From assembly GCF_028622115.1 (NCBI RefSeq), contig NZ_CP097263.1, forward strand, positions 1,240,001 through 1,304,000: DNA of 64,000 bases, written 5' to 3'. Made by a program: the position numbers and the translations under genes. The notes beneath the pieces were generated by a model that was not told the DNA's origin, searched no databases, and saw only the letters and a list, made by a program, of their open reading frames with translations. The DNA comes from Kutzneria chonburiensis (GTDB taxonomy: Bacteria > Actinomycetota > Actinomycetes > Mycobacteriales > Pseudonocardiaceae). Below are positions 8,267-17,499 of the stretch, piece by piece (position 1 is the first letter of the stretch; every line of letters begins with the position of its first letter).

Positions 8267-11200
8267 GCAGGGCCGCCAGCTCGCTCGCGGACAACACACG
8301 CTGGTAGACCTGGGCTTCGCCGATGTCGCCGGCGAAGTACTGCCAGGTGGACAACGCGTCGCCGACCGTCGGGTCGACCCGTGCGGCGCCGAACTGCATA
8401 TCGGTGTGGATCCCGGTCAACACCCCCTGGTTGGTGTCGTGGTGGGCCACCGTGGCACAGCCGCTGACGTACAGGTCGTTGTGGAAGGTCGTGCCGGCGG
8501 CATCGGCGGTGCTGGTGACGACGATGGTGTGCCACTGGCCGTCGGCGATCGAGCAGTCCGAGTTGAGCGGGTTGTCCATCACGTAGCTGCGAACCTTGCC
8601 GCCCACCACGCTGATCGCCGCCACCGACGCCGGACTGTTGGCGATGTAGGGATACGGCACCGACTCCGGATACGCGCCGTACTGCTCGCCGAGCACCGGG
8701 CCGCCCGCGCCGCCGACCGGCACGCGCACCCGGACGGCGACGGTCTCCGGCGCGACCACGGTGACGCTGCGCTTGGCGATGACCGGTGCCGTGCCGTTCG
8801 CGTCACCGGTGAAATGCAGACCGGTGCCGTCGGCCGGACGTGCGCTGTGCGCGGTCGTCAGGTCGTGTTCGGCGGCGCTGTCCCGGAACGTGGTGCTGCC
8901 GGCCGCCTCGTCGAACTTCCAGTCCGCGAAGGCCGGCGACGGCGGCTTCGGGGCCGCCAGCGTCTGGACGTCGGGCGCGGCCAGGGCCCGGTGATAGACG
9001 CGGACGTCGTCGAGTGCGCCGATGAACGGCATGTAGCCGCCGGTGGTGCCGGGCCAGACGAAGTCGTGGTTGCTGTGATCTGTGGTGAAGCCGGTGCCCA
9101 GCACGGCGAAGCTCTGGCCGAGCGGCGCACAGGCGTTGTTGCCCCACAGCTTGCCGTCGAGATACAGGAACGAGTCGTCGCCGAGGGTGCGGGTCATGGC
9201 CACGTGATGCCAGTTGCCGTCCCGCACGTTGACCGGCGCGACCATCTCCGGGCACACGGTGGAGTTTCCGCCGCTGTGCAGCCAACCCTTGTCGGTGTTG
9301 TCCACGTACAGCAGGGGCGCGGCGGCCGTCGGCGGATGGGAGGCCGGCCGGGCCGGATCGGTGTTGACCATGCCGTCGTTCTGCGTGCCGAGGATGACGC
9401 CGGCCGTGGAAGTGCGGAACCACAACGACACCGAGTCGCCGGTCTGCGAGGTGAACAGGTTGTCGGCCGTGGCACCGTTGGTGTTCTTGGTGAACACGAT
9501 GTACTGCGTGCCGTCGAAGGACAACGCGCCGTTGCGTGGACCGCTCGGGAGCTCGGCCGGCGTCTTGGGATTCAGACCGACCCGGATTCCCCAGTGGTCG
9601 CCCGGAGTGCTGTCGGCGATGTAGCGGAAGTGCTGCCGCTGCGCGTCGAGCTTCCACCACGCCACCAGATCCTGGGTGGTGGAGACGCCGTTCCAGGTGA
9701 AGTCGCCGGCGGTGCTGCCGGTGCCGGGATCGCTGCCGTAGCGGCGCACGGTGCCGTTGCTGAACACGAAGCGCTGGTTGGTCTCGTCGCCGTCGTCCTC
9801 GGCGTAGACGTAGTGCCGGCCGTCGGTGTTGGTGAACGCGGCCATCGACAGACCCATGTCGATCTCGCCGGTGTTCTCCCGGGGCGGCGTGGCGGCGGCG
9901 TGCCCGACCGGCAGGCCGTCCCAGGTGCGCATGTCGACTTCCTGGCCGCGGTGGGTGAAGTTGGTGGTGTAGAGATAGCCGCCGGTCGAGTCGAGCGCGA
10001 TGGCGTCGATCGTGTCCCGCGTCGCGACCGGCGTGCCGTCGAGCGGGGAGCGGCCCGGGATCAGGAAGCGCTTGCCGGTCGACAGGCTCACCACCGACAC
10101 GGTGTTGCCCATGTAGCCGCCGAACTGGTTGAAGCTGCCGGTGTCCGCCTCGGAATAGACGAGGTCGCTGCCGGCGTTGTGGCGGACCTGCTGGCCCAAC
10201 GGGGATCCCGCGCCGGTCGACGGGTCGAACTCGTGCTGGCCGGCCTGAGGCACGGCGAAGTCGGCCAGGTCGTACAACGCGGTGCCGGTGTGGTGCATCT
10301 TCAGCGTGCCGATGCCGACGGTGGCGGGCTGGCCGGTGTGGTACTGGCCGGCCTCGGCGAACCAGAGGTCGCCGTTGCCGTCCACCCACAGCGACGGATT
10401 GCCCATCACGAAACCCGAGGTGTTGGTGTGCGTCTCCGGGTCGCCGGCCTTGATGCCGTCCCGATCGGTGGTCAGCCGGAGGAAGTCGCCGTCGGGTGCG
10501 CCGGACAGCGGCGTGCCGGTGGCGATGACCCGCAGCTGGGCCACCCTGGTCGCGCCGCGGCCGCCGTTGTCGCCAAGGCGGTAGACGATGACGCCGCCGT
10601 GCGGGAACTCGGGGGTCTGGGAGCCGCCCATGTCGATCTCGTACAGGTACTGGCGGCCGTCGATGGTGCGGATCACCGAGCCGTTGGCGATGTAGGCCGC
10701 GTCGGCGTTGTCGTCCGGGGTCCAGTTGGCCGCCAGCTGCCACGGATGCCCCGGCAGGTCGTATCGCACGGCGAACTGGAGGCCTTTGCTGTTCAGCACG
10801 CCGTTGTCGACGTCAGGGGCCGGGTTGAAGACGCCGCCGAACCGCTCCGGCCGGGCCTTGCCGGTCGTGGTGTCGAAGAACAGCGTGCGCTGGTTCCAGA
10901 TGTCGGTCACCACCAGGGTCGTGCCGTCCGGCGAGACCGCGATCGACGCGCCGTGCCTCATGGCCGACAAGGTGTCCAGCTGCCAGCCGAAGTGGTCGTC
11001 GTCGACCGGTCCCGGGCCGTTCATCAGGCCGAGGTGGTCGAACTGCGCCGGCTTGGTGTCGCGCGGTGCGGCCGACACGTCGAAGACGCGGATCTTGCCG
11101 GTGCCGGCGTCGGAGACGTACAGCAGGGAATGCGTGTGGTCCCAGGCGACTCCGTACGGCTGGTTCAGGCCGCTGATCGTCTGGCCGGCGGTGAAATGGC

Positions 11201-12107
11201 CGGCGCTGTCGAGTGTGTACTGCTGCACCGTGGTTCCGACGGCGATCCAGTAGGTGCCGGCGCCGTCGGTCGCGATCGCGTGCGGCGCGGCGCTCAGGTG
11301 CAGCGACGACTGTCCATTGAGGACTGGTGCCGGCGCGCCGGTGGTCTTGTCGTACGCCAGCAGGTTGTTCGTGTTGTTGTCCGACACCAGCAGATAGCGC
11401 TGGTCGACGGCCATGCAGCTGACCACGGGCCGGCCGTAGGTCCACTGCCCGTTCACGACGATGTACGGCGTGCCGGCCGAGAACGGCGCGTTCGCGCCGG
11501 TATGGGCATCGGTGCGGTAGATGACCAGCTGGTTCGCGTTGGCCCCGTCGAGCCGGGCCGCCACGTAGATGTGGTCGTTGTCGGCCGCGACCGCGTAGCC
11601 CCGGTGGCCGGTGCCGCCGGGCATGTACCAGGACCGCTGGCCGTCGGCGACCGTGCCCGGCGGGTACTTCCGCAGCGGGTCGAACTCCTCCGACTGGGAC
11701 TCGGTGAACAGGTTGCCGGCGGGGTCGTAGGCCACGCCCGCGGTCAGGCTCGGCGTCTCGGTCGCCGCGAACGGCTTGTTGCCGACCTGCTTGCCGGGGT
11801 CGCCGACCTGGTTGTCATAGGCGCCGGTCACCGTGCTCACCGCGGCGCGCCAGCTGTACCTGCCCGGCGGCATGTCGTCGCCGTTGTCGTCCTTGCCGTC
11901 CCAGCTGACCGGGCGCTGGCCGGTGCGTTCGCTCAGGTCGGCCAGCTGGCGAACGACGTTGCCGGCTTCGTCGTAGATCGAGACGGACAGCCGCTGGCCG
12001 GCCTGCACCGGCACGGTGCCCAGCACGGTGGCGGCCGAGGCCGTCACACGCGCGACCATGGCCGCCACCGCCATGGTCGTTGTCAGTAAAGCAATGCGTG
12101 CGCGCAT
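8259..12107 (-). CDS. Large secreted protein: FlgD-like Ig, beta-propeller, two LamG domains
   Basis: 1282 aa from ATG 12107. Residues 1-25 form a signal peptide (MRARIALLTTTMAVAAMV, cut after TASA). Next comes a FlgD-type Ig fold ending in WDGKDDNGDDMPPGRYSWRA (about residues 30-100), then a long NHL/WD-like propeller region (about 110-780) with repeats such as GVAYDPAGNLF, AIATDGAGTYWIAV and SIAVSPDGTTLVV. The C-terminus carries two concanavalin-type LamG jelly rolls (about 810-1010 and 1060-1280; DLVAWWKLDA, GALSFDGTQYIVF, WHHVAMTR, DDVRVYHRAL, and a second copy). It is probably an extracellular carbohydrate- or surface-binding protein. No enzyme motif was recognised. Confidence 0.85.
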   Translation of the reverse strand: MRARIALLTTTMAVAAMVARVTASAATVLGTVPVQAGQRLSVSIYDEAGNVVRQLADLSERTGQRPVSWDGKDDNGDDMPPGRYSWRAAVSTVTGAYDNQVGDPGKQVGNKPFAATETPSLTAGVAYDPAGNLFTESQSEEFDPLRKYPPGTVADGQRSWYMPGGTGHRGYAVAADNDHIYVAARLDGANANQLVIYRTDAHTGANAPFSAGTPYIVVNGQWTYGRPVVSCMAVDQRYLLVSDNNTNNLLAYDKTTGAPAPVLNGQSSLHLSAAPHAIATDGAGTYWIAVGTTVQQYTLDSAGHFTAGQTISGLNQPYGVAWDHTHSLLYVSDAGTGKIRVFDVSAAPRDTKPAQFDHLGLMNGPGPVDDDHFGWQLDTLSAMRHGASIAVSPDGTTLVVTDIWNQRTLFFDTTTGKARPERFGGVFNPAPDVDNGVLNSKGLQFAVRYDLPGHPWQLAANWTPDDNADAAYIANGSVIRTIDGRQYLYEIDMGGSQTPEFPHGGVIVYRLGDNGGRGATRVAQLRVIATGTPLSGAPDGDFLRLTTDRDGIKAGDPETHTNTSGFVMGNPSLWVDGNGDLWFAEAGQYHTGQPATVGIGTLKMHHTGTALYDLADFAVPQAGQHEFDPSTGAGSPLGQQVRHNAGSDLVYSEADTGSFNQFGGYMGNTVSVVSLSTGKRFLIPGRSPLDGTPVATRDTIDAIALDSTGGYLYTTNFTHRGQEVDMRTWDGLPVGHAAATPPRENTGEIDMGLSMAAFTNTDGRHYVYAEDDGDETNQRFVFSNGTVRRYGSDPGTGSTAGDFTWNGVSTTQDLVAWWKLDAQRQHFRYIADSTPGDHWGIRVGLNPKTPAELPSGPRNGALSFDGTQYIVFTKNTNGATADNLFTSQTGDSVSLWFRTSTAGVILGTQNDGMVNTDPARPASHPPTAAAPLLYVDNTDKGWLHSGGNSTVCPEMVAPVNVRDGNWHHVAMTRTLGDDSFLYLDGKLWGNNACAPLGQSFAVLGTGFTTDHSNHDFVWPGTTGGYMPFIGALDDVRVYHRALAAPDVQTLAAPKPPSPAFADWKFDEAAGSTTFRDSAAEHDLTTAHSARPADGTGLHFTGDANGTAPVIAKRSVTVVAPETVAVRVRVPVGGAGGPVLGEQYGAYPESVPYPYIANSPASVAAISVVGGKVRSYVMDNPLNSDCSIADGQWHTIVVTSTADAAGTTFHNDLYVSGCATVAHHDTNQGVLTGIHTDMQFGAARVDPTVGDALSTWQYFAGDIGEAQVYQRVLSASELAALLT

Positions 12108-12191
12108 CTCGCTCCCGTCCGGGTCGTGATCAGGCAACGATCGCCGGGACGGGGCGGGAAATGCCGTCTGCTGCACGAAAAGGCGGTTTTG

Positions 12192-12740
12192 TCAGCCCTG
12201 CTCGGTCCGACGGAGCATGTCGGCCAGCAGCTCGCTGGCCGAGTTCTTGGGCTTGTTCTCGGCCACCGACAGCGAGGTGTCGGTGCGCTGGATGCCCTCG
12301 ATCTGCCAGACCCCGTTGATCAGCAGTTCCCGCAGGTGGGTGTGGTCGCGCACGCGCACCCGAACCACCATGTCCACCCCGCCGGTGACGATCATGACCT
12401 CCTCGACCTCGGGCAGCGCGGCCAGCTTGGTCATGATCGTGCCCTGCTCGAAGCCCTGGCCGGCGGTGACGGTCAGGTAGGCGATGGTCGGATAGCCCAG
12501 CGCGCTCCAGTTGAGCCGCACGCCGTAGCCCTCGATGACGCCCTGGCGGTGCAGGCGGGCGATCCGGTCGGCCACGGCCGGCGCGGACATGCCGAGCTCG
12601 CGGGCCAGGCTGCGCTGGGAGATCCGCGCGTCCTGGCTGAGCAGCAGCAACAGCTGGAGGTCGATGGCGTCGAGCTGGGCCGGTTCGACGGGCCGGGCCG
12701 CGTGCTCGCCGATGCCGCCGAGCGGCTTGACCCACTCCAT
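12192..12740 (-). CDS. Lrp/AsnC family transcriptional regulator
   Basis: 182 aa from ATG 12740 (GGAGAG six bases upstream). The HTH lies in the segment AIDLQLLLLLSQDARISQRSLAREL..PAVADRIARLHRQGVIEGY (residues 25-75), followed by an AsnC_trans_reg/RAM domain with TVTAGQGFEQ and VTGGVDMVVRVRVRD. It is divergent from the aminotransferase-cupin-SDR-HAD operon across 111 bp, so it most likely controls that operon in response to an amino acid. Confidence 0.92.
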   Translation of the reverse strand: MEWVKPLGGIGEHAARPVEPAQLDAIDLQLLLLLSQDARISQRSLARELGMSAPAVADRIARLHRQGVIEGYGVRLNWSALGYPTIAYLTVTAGQGFEQGTIMTKLAALPEVEEVMIVTGGVDMVVRVRVRDHTHLRELLINGVWQIEGIQRTDTSLSVAENKPKNSASELLADMLRRTEQG

Positions 12741-12851
12741 TGTCACTCTCCGTCACTTGATTGGCATCTGGACGTCATTGGTTGGGATATGTAAGGTCGA
12801 TGACGGAACTCTCCTGGCAAACGTAACCGACTGTCAAGCGAGGGGTGACAT

Positions 12852-14048
12852 GTGATCGACTGGACGACCCGGCTGGCCCGTCGCACGAGCACGACGCCGG
12901 ACCTCATCGGCGGCATTCTGGCGCTGGCCGGCGCCAAGGATCTGATCAACTTCTCCGGCGGGTTCCCGGACCCGTCGCTGTTCGCCACCGACGTGGTCGG
13001 CGACATCGCCCGCAAGCTCATCGACAGCGACGCGGCGGTGGCGCTGCAGTACTCGTCCAGCGAGGGCATCGCCAGCACCCGCGAGGCGCTGGCCGACCGG
13101 GTGGCGCAGACCGACGGGCGTCGGCCGGCCGACGACGAGCTGATGGTCACCAGCGGCGGCATCGACGCGATCACGTTGATAGCCAAGAGCATGCTCGACC
13201 CCGGTGACGTGGTCGTGGTCGAGGAGCCGAGCTATCTCGGCGCGGTCTCCGGCTTCATGGCCTTCGACCCGGCGCTGCGTGGCGTGCCGCTGGACGCCGA
13301 CGGCCTGGACGTGGACGCGTTCGCCGCCCTGCTGTCCGGGCTGCCGACGCCGCCCAAGCTCGTCTACACCATCCCCGACTTCCAGAATCCCAGTGGCCGC
13401 ACCATGTCCGTCGAGCGGCGGACCGCGCTGGTGGAGCTGTGCCGGCGGCACGGGATCCTGATCGTGGAGGACGTCGCCTACAGCCAGCTCGGCTTCGACG
13501 ACACGCCGCGGCCCAGCCTGTGGTCGCTCGGGCCGGACGTGGTCGTGCAGATCGGCACGTTCTCCAAGGTGTTCTTCCCCGGCGTGCGACTGGGCTGGGC
13601 CGTCGGGCCGTCGGCGATCATCGGGCAGCTGACGATCGGCAAGCAGAACTCCGACCAGTGCGCCGGGGCGTTGGGGCAGCGGATGCTGGAGGAATACCTG
13701 CGGGGCGGGCATCTCGACGAGCACCTGCCGCTGGCCCGTGCTCTGTATCGTCGGCGCGCGTCGTTGTTGACCGACGCGCTGGCACGGCATTTCGACGGGC
13801 TGGCCACGTGGACCGTGCCGCAGGGCGGGTTCTTCAGCTGGCTGCGGGTGCCCGGCGTGGACACCATGGCGCTGGCCGCCGTGGCCCGGGAGAGCAAGGT
13901 CGCCTTCGTGCCGGGCGCGGGATTCTTCGCCGCCGGCCGGGACGACGAGCATCTTCGGTTGTCCTACAGCAGGATCAGCGAGTCCGACATCGAGGAGGGC
14001 GTCGTCCGGCTGGCCGCCGCCGTCCGAACCATGCGGGAGAGGCCATGA
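12852..14048 (+). CDS. PLP-dependent class I/II aminotransferase (2-aminoadipate/MocR-type fold)
   Basis: 398 aa from GTG 12852, with GAGGGG just upstream; the nearby ATG at 12850 runs directly into TGA. Fold type I signatures: INFSGGFPDPSLF, LQYSSSEGIASTREALADR, VTSGGIDAITLIAKSMLDPGD, YTIPDFQNPSGRTMS, and the PLP-binding lysine K239 in FSKVFFPGVRLGW. This subgroup includes LysN-like 2-aminoadipate and aromatic/branched amino acid aminotransferases. Its stop overlaps the cupin start (ATGA), so the two are co-translated. Confidence 0.92.
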   Translation: MIDWTTRLARRTSTTPDLIGGILALAGAKDLINFSGGFPDPSLFATDVVGDIARKLIDSDAAVALQYSSSEGIASTREALADRVAQTDGRRPADDELMVTSGGIDAITLIAKSMLDPGDVVVVEEPSYLGAVSGFMAFDPALRGVPLDADGLDVDAFAALLSGLPTPPKLVYTIPDFQNPSGRTMSVERRTALVELCRRHGILIVEDVAYSQLGFDDTPRPSLWSLGPDVVVQIGTFSKVFFPGVRLGWAVGPSAIIGQLTIGKQNSDQCAGALGQRMLEEYLRGGHLDEHLPLARALYRRRASLLTDALARHFDGLATWTVPQGGFFSWLRVPGVDTMALAAVARESKVAFVPGAGFFAAGRDDEHLRLSYSRISESDIEEGVVRLAAAVRTMRERP

Positions 14049-14467
14049 CCACCAGCTCCGAGCACTTCAAGACCGACGGCTGCGGCACGCCGACCGCGGT
14101 TGGGCGGTTCGTGGACGTCCAGGCGATCAAGGCCATGACTCTGGTGCCGGGGCTGGACTTCCAGCCTGTGTTGGGCGAGAGCCTGTTGCTGAACTTCGCC
14201 TCGTACGAGCCCAATACCGAGGCTCCCATGCACAGTCATGCCGAGGAACAGATCGTCATCGTCACCGAGGGCGAGTTCGAGTTCACCATCGACGGCGTCA
14301 CGCGGACCATGCGGGCCGGCGATGTCGCCGTTGTGCCGCCGTGGGTTCCGCACGGCGCACGGACTCTTGACACCACGTGCAAGGAGATCGACGTCTTCAC
14401 GCCGCCGCGGCCGACCCTCGTGGACTACGCCGCCACCCAGGTCGAGCCGTCGAAGGCCGAGGACTGA
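14045..14467 (+). CDS. Single-domain cupin protein
   Basis: 140 aa from ATG 14045 within the ATGA overlap. One cupin barrel: APMHSHAEEQIVIVTEGEFEF gives the first metal motif (two His, Glu), GDVAVVPPWVPHGA the second. Candidate roles are isomerase, decarboxylase or dioxygenase of a small polar substrate made by the co-transcribed aminotransferase or SDR. The actual reaction is unknown. Confidence 0.85.
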   Translation: MTTSSEHFKTDGCGTPTAVGRFVDVQAIKAMTLVPGLDFQPVLGESLLLNFASYEPNTEAPMHSHAEEQIVIVTEGEFEFTIDGVTRTMRAGDVAVVPPWVPHGARTLDTTCKEIDVFTPPRPTLVDYAATQVEPSKAED

Positions 14468-14470
14468 CCC

Positions 14471-15244
14471 GTGGATCTTGGTCTGACCGGCCGCCGGGCC
14501 ATCGTGACCGGCGGCTCCAAGGGCATCGGCCTGGCCGTCGCCGCCGAGCTGGTGGCCGAGGGCGCTTCCGTTGCCATCTGCTCCCGCTCCGCCTCGGAGC
14601 TTGCGGCGGCCGCGTCTTCCTTGGGCGACAACATCTTCCACCAGGTCTGCGACGTCACCGACGCCGCCGCCGTCAAGTCCTTTGTGGACTCGGCCGCGGC
14701 GGCTCTCGGCGGCGTCGACATCCTGGTGAACAACGCCGGCCGCGCCCATCCCGGCAACTTCGAGACCTTGAGCGACGAGGACTGGCGGGCCGATCTCGAC
14801 GTCAAGCTCTTCTCCCAGATCCGCTGCTTCCGCGCCGCCCTGCCGCACCTTCGCGCCAGCACTTCGCCTCGGGTCGTCAACATCAACGCCGTCTACGCCC
14901 GTCAGCCCGATCCGGCGTTCTTCTCCACCACCGTCGTCCGCGCCGCGTGCCTGAACCTCAACAAGGTGCTCGCCCAGGAGTTCGGGGCCGACGGAATTCT
15001 GGTCAACAGCGTCAACATCGGCTTCGTCGACACCCCACAGTGGGGCAACATCCACGCGCGGCGGGCTCCCACCCAGGACCGCACCGAGTTCCTCGACGGC
15101 CTCGCCGCCGCCGAGGTCCCCCTCGCCCGCTTCGGCCGCGTCGACGAGGTCTCCGGCCTCGTCGCCTTCCTCGCCGGCGCCCGCGCCAGCTACATCACCG
15201 GCGCCGTCATCGACGTGGCCGGCGGCATGGGCAAGTATGTGTAG
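14471..15244 (+). CDS. SDR family oxidoreductase with atypical active site
   Basis: 257 aa from GTG 14471, three bases after the cupin stop. Residues 13-20 are the cofactor motif TGGSKGIG and NNAG follows at about residue 90; the end AGARASYITGAVIDVAGGMGKYV is typical of SDR enzymes. The expected Y-x-x-x-K is not seen: the aligned region reads ARQPDPAFFSTTVVRAACLNLNK, with no tyrosine and an arginine near the lysine position. It may use another general acid or be a divergent branch of the family. Third gene in the Lrp-controlled operon. Confidence 0.88.
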   Translation: MDLGLTGRRAIVTGGSKGIGLAVAAELVAEGASVAICSRSASELAAAASSLGDNIFHQVCDVTDAAAVKSFVDSAAAALGGVDILVNNAGRAHPGNFETLSDEDWRADLDVKLFSQIRCFRAALPHLRASTSPRVVNINAVYARQPDPAFFSTTVVRAACLNLNKVLAQEFGADGILVNSVNIGFVDTPQWGNIHARRAPTQDRTEFLDGLAAAEVPLARFGRVDEVSGLVAFLAGARASYITGAVIDVAGGMGKYV

Positions 15245-15709
15245 GTGTTGCTCTTCCTCGACGTCGACGGGGTCCTGATCCCGTTCGGCGGTTCCGGCTA
15301 TCCCGTGTATCCCACCGATTCCGCCAATCCGCTGCTCGCACGCGTCGACCCCGCCCATGGCGCTCGCCTGTCCGCGCTGCCGTGCGACCTGGTGTGGGCC
15401 ACGACGTGGTTGTCCGACGCGAACGACCAGATCGCGCCGCTGCTCGGTCTGCCGCCGCTGCCCGTCGTCACGTGGCCGGACGTGGACCCGCTGGTTCCTC
15501 ACGGCGTGCACTGGAAGACGCCGTTCCTGGTCGAGTTCGCCGCCGGCCGCCCTTTCGCGTGGGTCGACGACGAGCTCGGACAAGCCGATCGCGCCTGGGT
15601 TTCCGCACGTCACCGCGGGGACGCCCTGCTGCACAAGGTTGATCCCCGGGTCGGTCTCGCCGCCGCCGACTACGCGATCTTGGCCAGCTGGTTCGAGGGG
15701 TGCGGGTAG
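15245..15709 (+). CDS. HAD-like phosphatase domain protein
   Basis: 154 aa; the GTG start abuts the SDR stop codon. MLLFLDVDGVLIPFGG is a DxDGxx HAD motif I, and ATTWLSDAND and WVDDELGQADRAW resemble motifs II and IV of the small HAD family found alone or with RNA-repair modules (PF18143). The immediate adjacency suggests translational coupling with the SDR gene. Substrate unknown. Confidence 0.8.
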   Translation: MLLFLDVDGVLIPFGGSGYPVYPTDSANPLLARVDPAHGARLSALPCDLVWATTWLSDANDQIAPLLGLPPLPVVTWPDVDPLVPHGVHWKTPFLVEFAAGRPFAWVDDELGQADRAWVSARHRGDALLHKVDPRVGLAAADYAILASWFEGCG

Positions 15710-15733
15710 CCGGGGGAGCGGTGGTGATCCAGA

Positions 15734-16543
15734 ATGTCGGGCATGCCCGAGTTCGACGAGTCCGTGGACATCAGCCGGCCCAACCCGGCCCGGATGTACG
15801 ACTACTACCTGGGCGGGGCACACAACTTCGCGGTGGATCGGGAGGCGGCGGACCGGGTGCTGGCGATTCTGCCGGAGACACGCGAGTTCGCCATGCGCAA
15901 CCGGGAGTTCCTCCAGCGTGTGGTGCGGTTCCTGGCCGGCGAGGTCGGCATCACGCAGTTCCTCGACCTGGGCTCCGGCATTCCGACCGTGGGCAACGTG
16001 CACGAGGTGGCTCAGGCCGCGCATCCCAACAACCGCGTCGTGTACGTCGACCACGAACCGGTGGCCGTGGCCCAGTCCCAGCGCCTGCTGGCCGACAACC
16101 CCTACGCCGCCGTCATCCACGCCGACATCCGTGATCACGAGAAGGTCCTCAACCACCCGGAAACGCTGCGCCTGCTGGACTTCTCCAAGCCCGTGGCCGT
16201 CCTGATGCTCCAGGTCCTGCCGTTCATCCCGGACGCCGACGACCCGGCCCAGGTGGTCGCCGGCTATCGCGACGTCTGCGTTTCGGGCAGCTATCTGGCC
16301 CTGGCCCACAGCCTGTCGTTCGACTACTGGCCCGGCGCCGTCGCCGAGGCCGTCGAGATGTACACCAAGAGCACCCATCCGCTCAATCTCCGCACCCCCG
16401 ACCAGGTCGCGGCCTTCTTCGACGGCTACGACCTGGTCGAACCCGGCGTCGTCTTCACCGCCGTGTGGCGACCGGAGCGGCCGGTCGCCGACGACGAGGC
16501 CATCGGCAGCCGCGCCGTCGCCGGCCTCGGTCGGTTGTCCTAG
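15734..16543 (+). CDS. SAM-dependent methyltransferase (DUF574 / PF04672 family)
   Basis: 269 aa from ATG 15734. The opening DISRPNPARMYDYYLGGAHNFAVDREAAD, FLDLGSGIPTVGNVHEVA and VVYVDHEPVAVAQSQ mark the S-adenosyl methyltransferase family that is greatly expanded in actinomycetes. Substrates of most members are not known. Its stop shares CTAG (16540-16543) with the convergent hydrolase. Confidence 0.92.
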   Translation: MSGMPEFDESVDISRPNPARMYDYYLGGAHNFAVDREAADRVLAILPETREFAMRNREFLQRVVRFLAGEVGITQFLDLGSGIPTVGNVHEVAQAAHPNNRVVYVDHEPVAVAQSQRLLADNPYAAVIHADIRDHEKVLNHPETLRLLDFSKPVAVLMLQVLPFIPDADDPAQVVAGYRDVCVSGSYLALAHSLSFDYWPGAVAEAVEMYTKSTHPLNLRTPDQVAAFFDGYDLVEPGVVFTAVWRPERPVADDEAIGSRAVAGLGRLS

Positions 16544-17412
16544 CCCGGCTCAACCCACTCCCGCACGACGGCCGCCACCCGGTCCGGCACCTCGATCTGC
16601 GGCAAATGTCCTACGCCGTCCAGAAACAAGGCCTTCCACTGTGGATTGCGGCGCGCGGCCTCCCGGGCCGAACCGACCGGCACGAGACGGTCCTGCTCGC
16701 CGTGGATCAACAGCACGGGAACCGTGACGTCGCGCAGGGCGGCCCAAGCGGTGCGGCGGTTGATGGCCAACAAAGTCCGTGCGGAGGCAAGGAAAGCGTC
16801 GTCGGCGCCGGGACGGGCGGCGCGGTGCTCAAGGAGCTCGGCGACGGCGGTGACAAGAGCGTCCGGAACTCGGGAAGGGTCGAAGCAACACCGCCTGTAG
16901 GTCTCCAGAACCTGCCGGCGAGCGGTACGGCCACGACGGGAGAAAGCAAGCGCGGACCGCCCCAACACAGGCAACGCCAACCGGCCAAGAGTCATCACCA
17001 GAGCGACGTCGGGACGGTAGGGCAAAGCAGGGTCGATCAACACCAGGCGGGAAACTGAGGGACCGCCGACCCGGGAAGCGATGAGCCCGCCCATGGAGTT
17101 GCCGACGAGCACGACGGGCCCACCGACGACCTCGGTGATGAACCGGCGGACCAGGTCGGTGTTGGCGGCGATCGTGGAGTGCCGGTGATCGGGGGCGTTG
17201 AGGCCGTAACCGAGCAGGTCCGGCGCGAAGACGCGGAAGCGGTCGGTGAGGTGACCGGCCAGCAACACCCAGTCCAGGTGGGAGCCACCGAGACCGTGCA
17301 CCAACACGACGGCGGGCCCGTCGGCCGGGCCGCCGAAGTCCACATAGTGGACGGGGCCGTCGAGATCGACGTGCCGGCTCACGCCGCCCCAACGGCTCAG
17401 TGAGGAAACCAC
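16540..17412 (-). CDS. Alpha/beta hydrolase
   Basis: 290 aa from GTG 17412. It has the oxyanion-hole motif VLVHGLGGSHLDW, the nucleophile elbow GNSMGG (serine at about residue 107), the acid in HGEQDRLVPV and the catalytic histidine in GVGHLPQIEVPDRVA. The overall pattern is that of lipase/esterase or C-C bond hydrolase members. No signal peptide is present. The substrate cannot be inferred from the neighbours. Confidence 0.9.
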   Translation of the reverse strand: MVSSLSRWGGVSRHVDLDGPVHYVDFGGPADGPAVVLVHGLGGSHLDWVLLAGHLTDRFRVFAPDLLGYGLNAPDHRHSTIAANTDLVRRFITEVVGGPVVLVGNSMGGLIASRVGGPSVSRLVLIDPALPYRPDVALVMTLGRLALPVLGRSALAFSRRGRTARRQVLETYRRCCFDPSRVPDALVTAVAELLEHRAARPGADDAFLASARTLLAINRRTAWAALRDVTVPVLLIHGEQDRLVPVGSAREAARRNPQWKALFLDGVGHLPQIEVPDRVAAVVREWVEPG

Positions 17413-17499
17413 TCCGCCAGCATACGTTCCAGTACGTGAACACGAGATCGATCGGTCGGCGGGTATCCGGCACCGCGATCACGCCGATAGCCTGCGGCG

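Noticed and set aside
8007-12089. 1360-codon open frame on the + strand
   Set aside because: Antisense shadow of the secreted propeller/LamG gene. The translation is Arg/Gly/Val-rich without any domain; the minus-strand frame has signal peptide and domains.
13964-16378. 804-codon open frame on the - strand
   Set aside because: Antisense to the aminotransferase, cupin, SDR, HAD and methyltransferase genes, each of which has clear family motifs.
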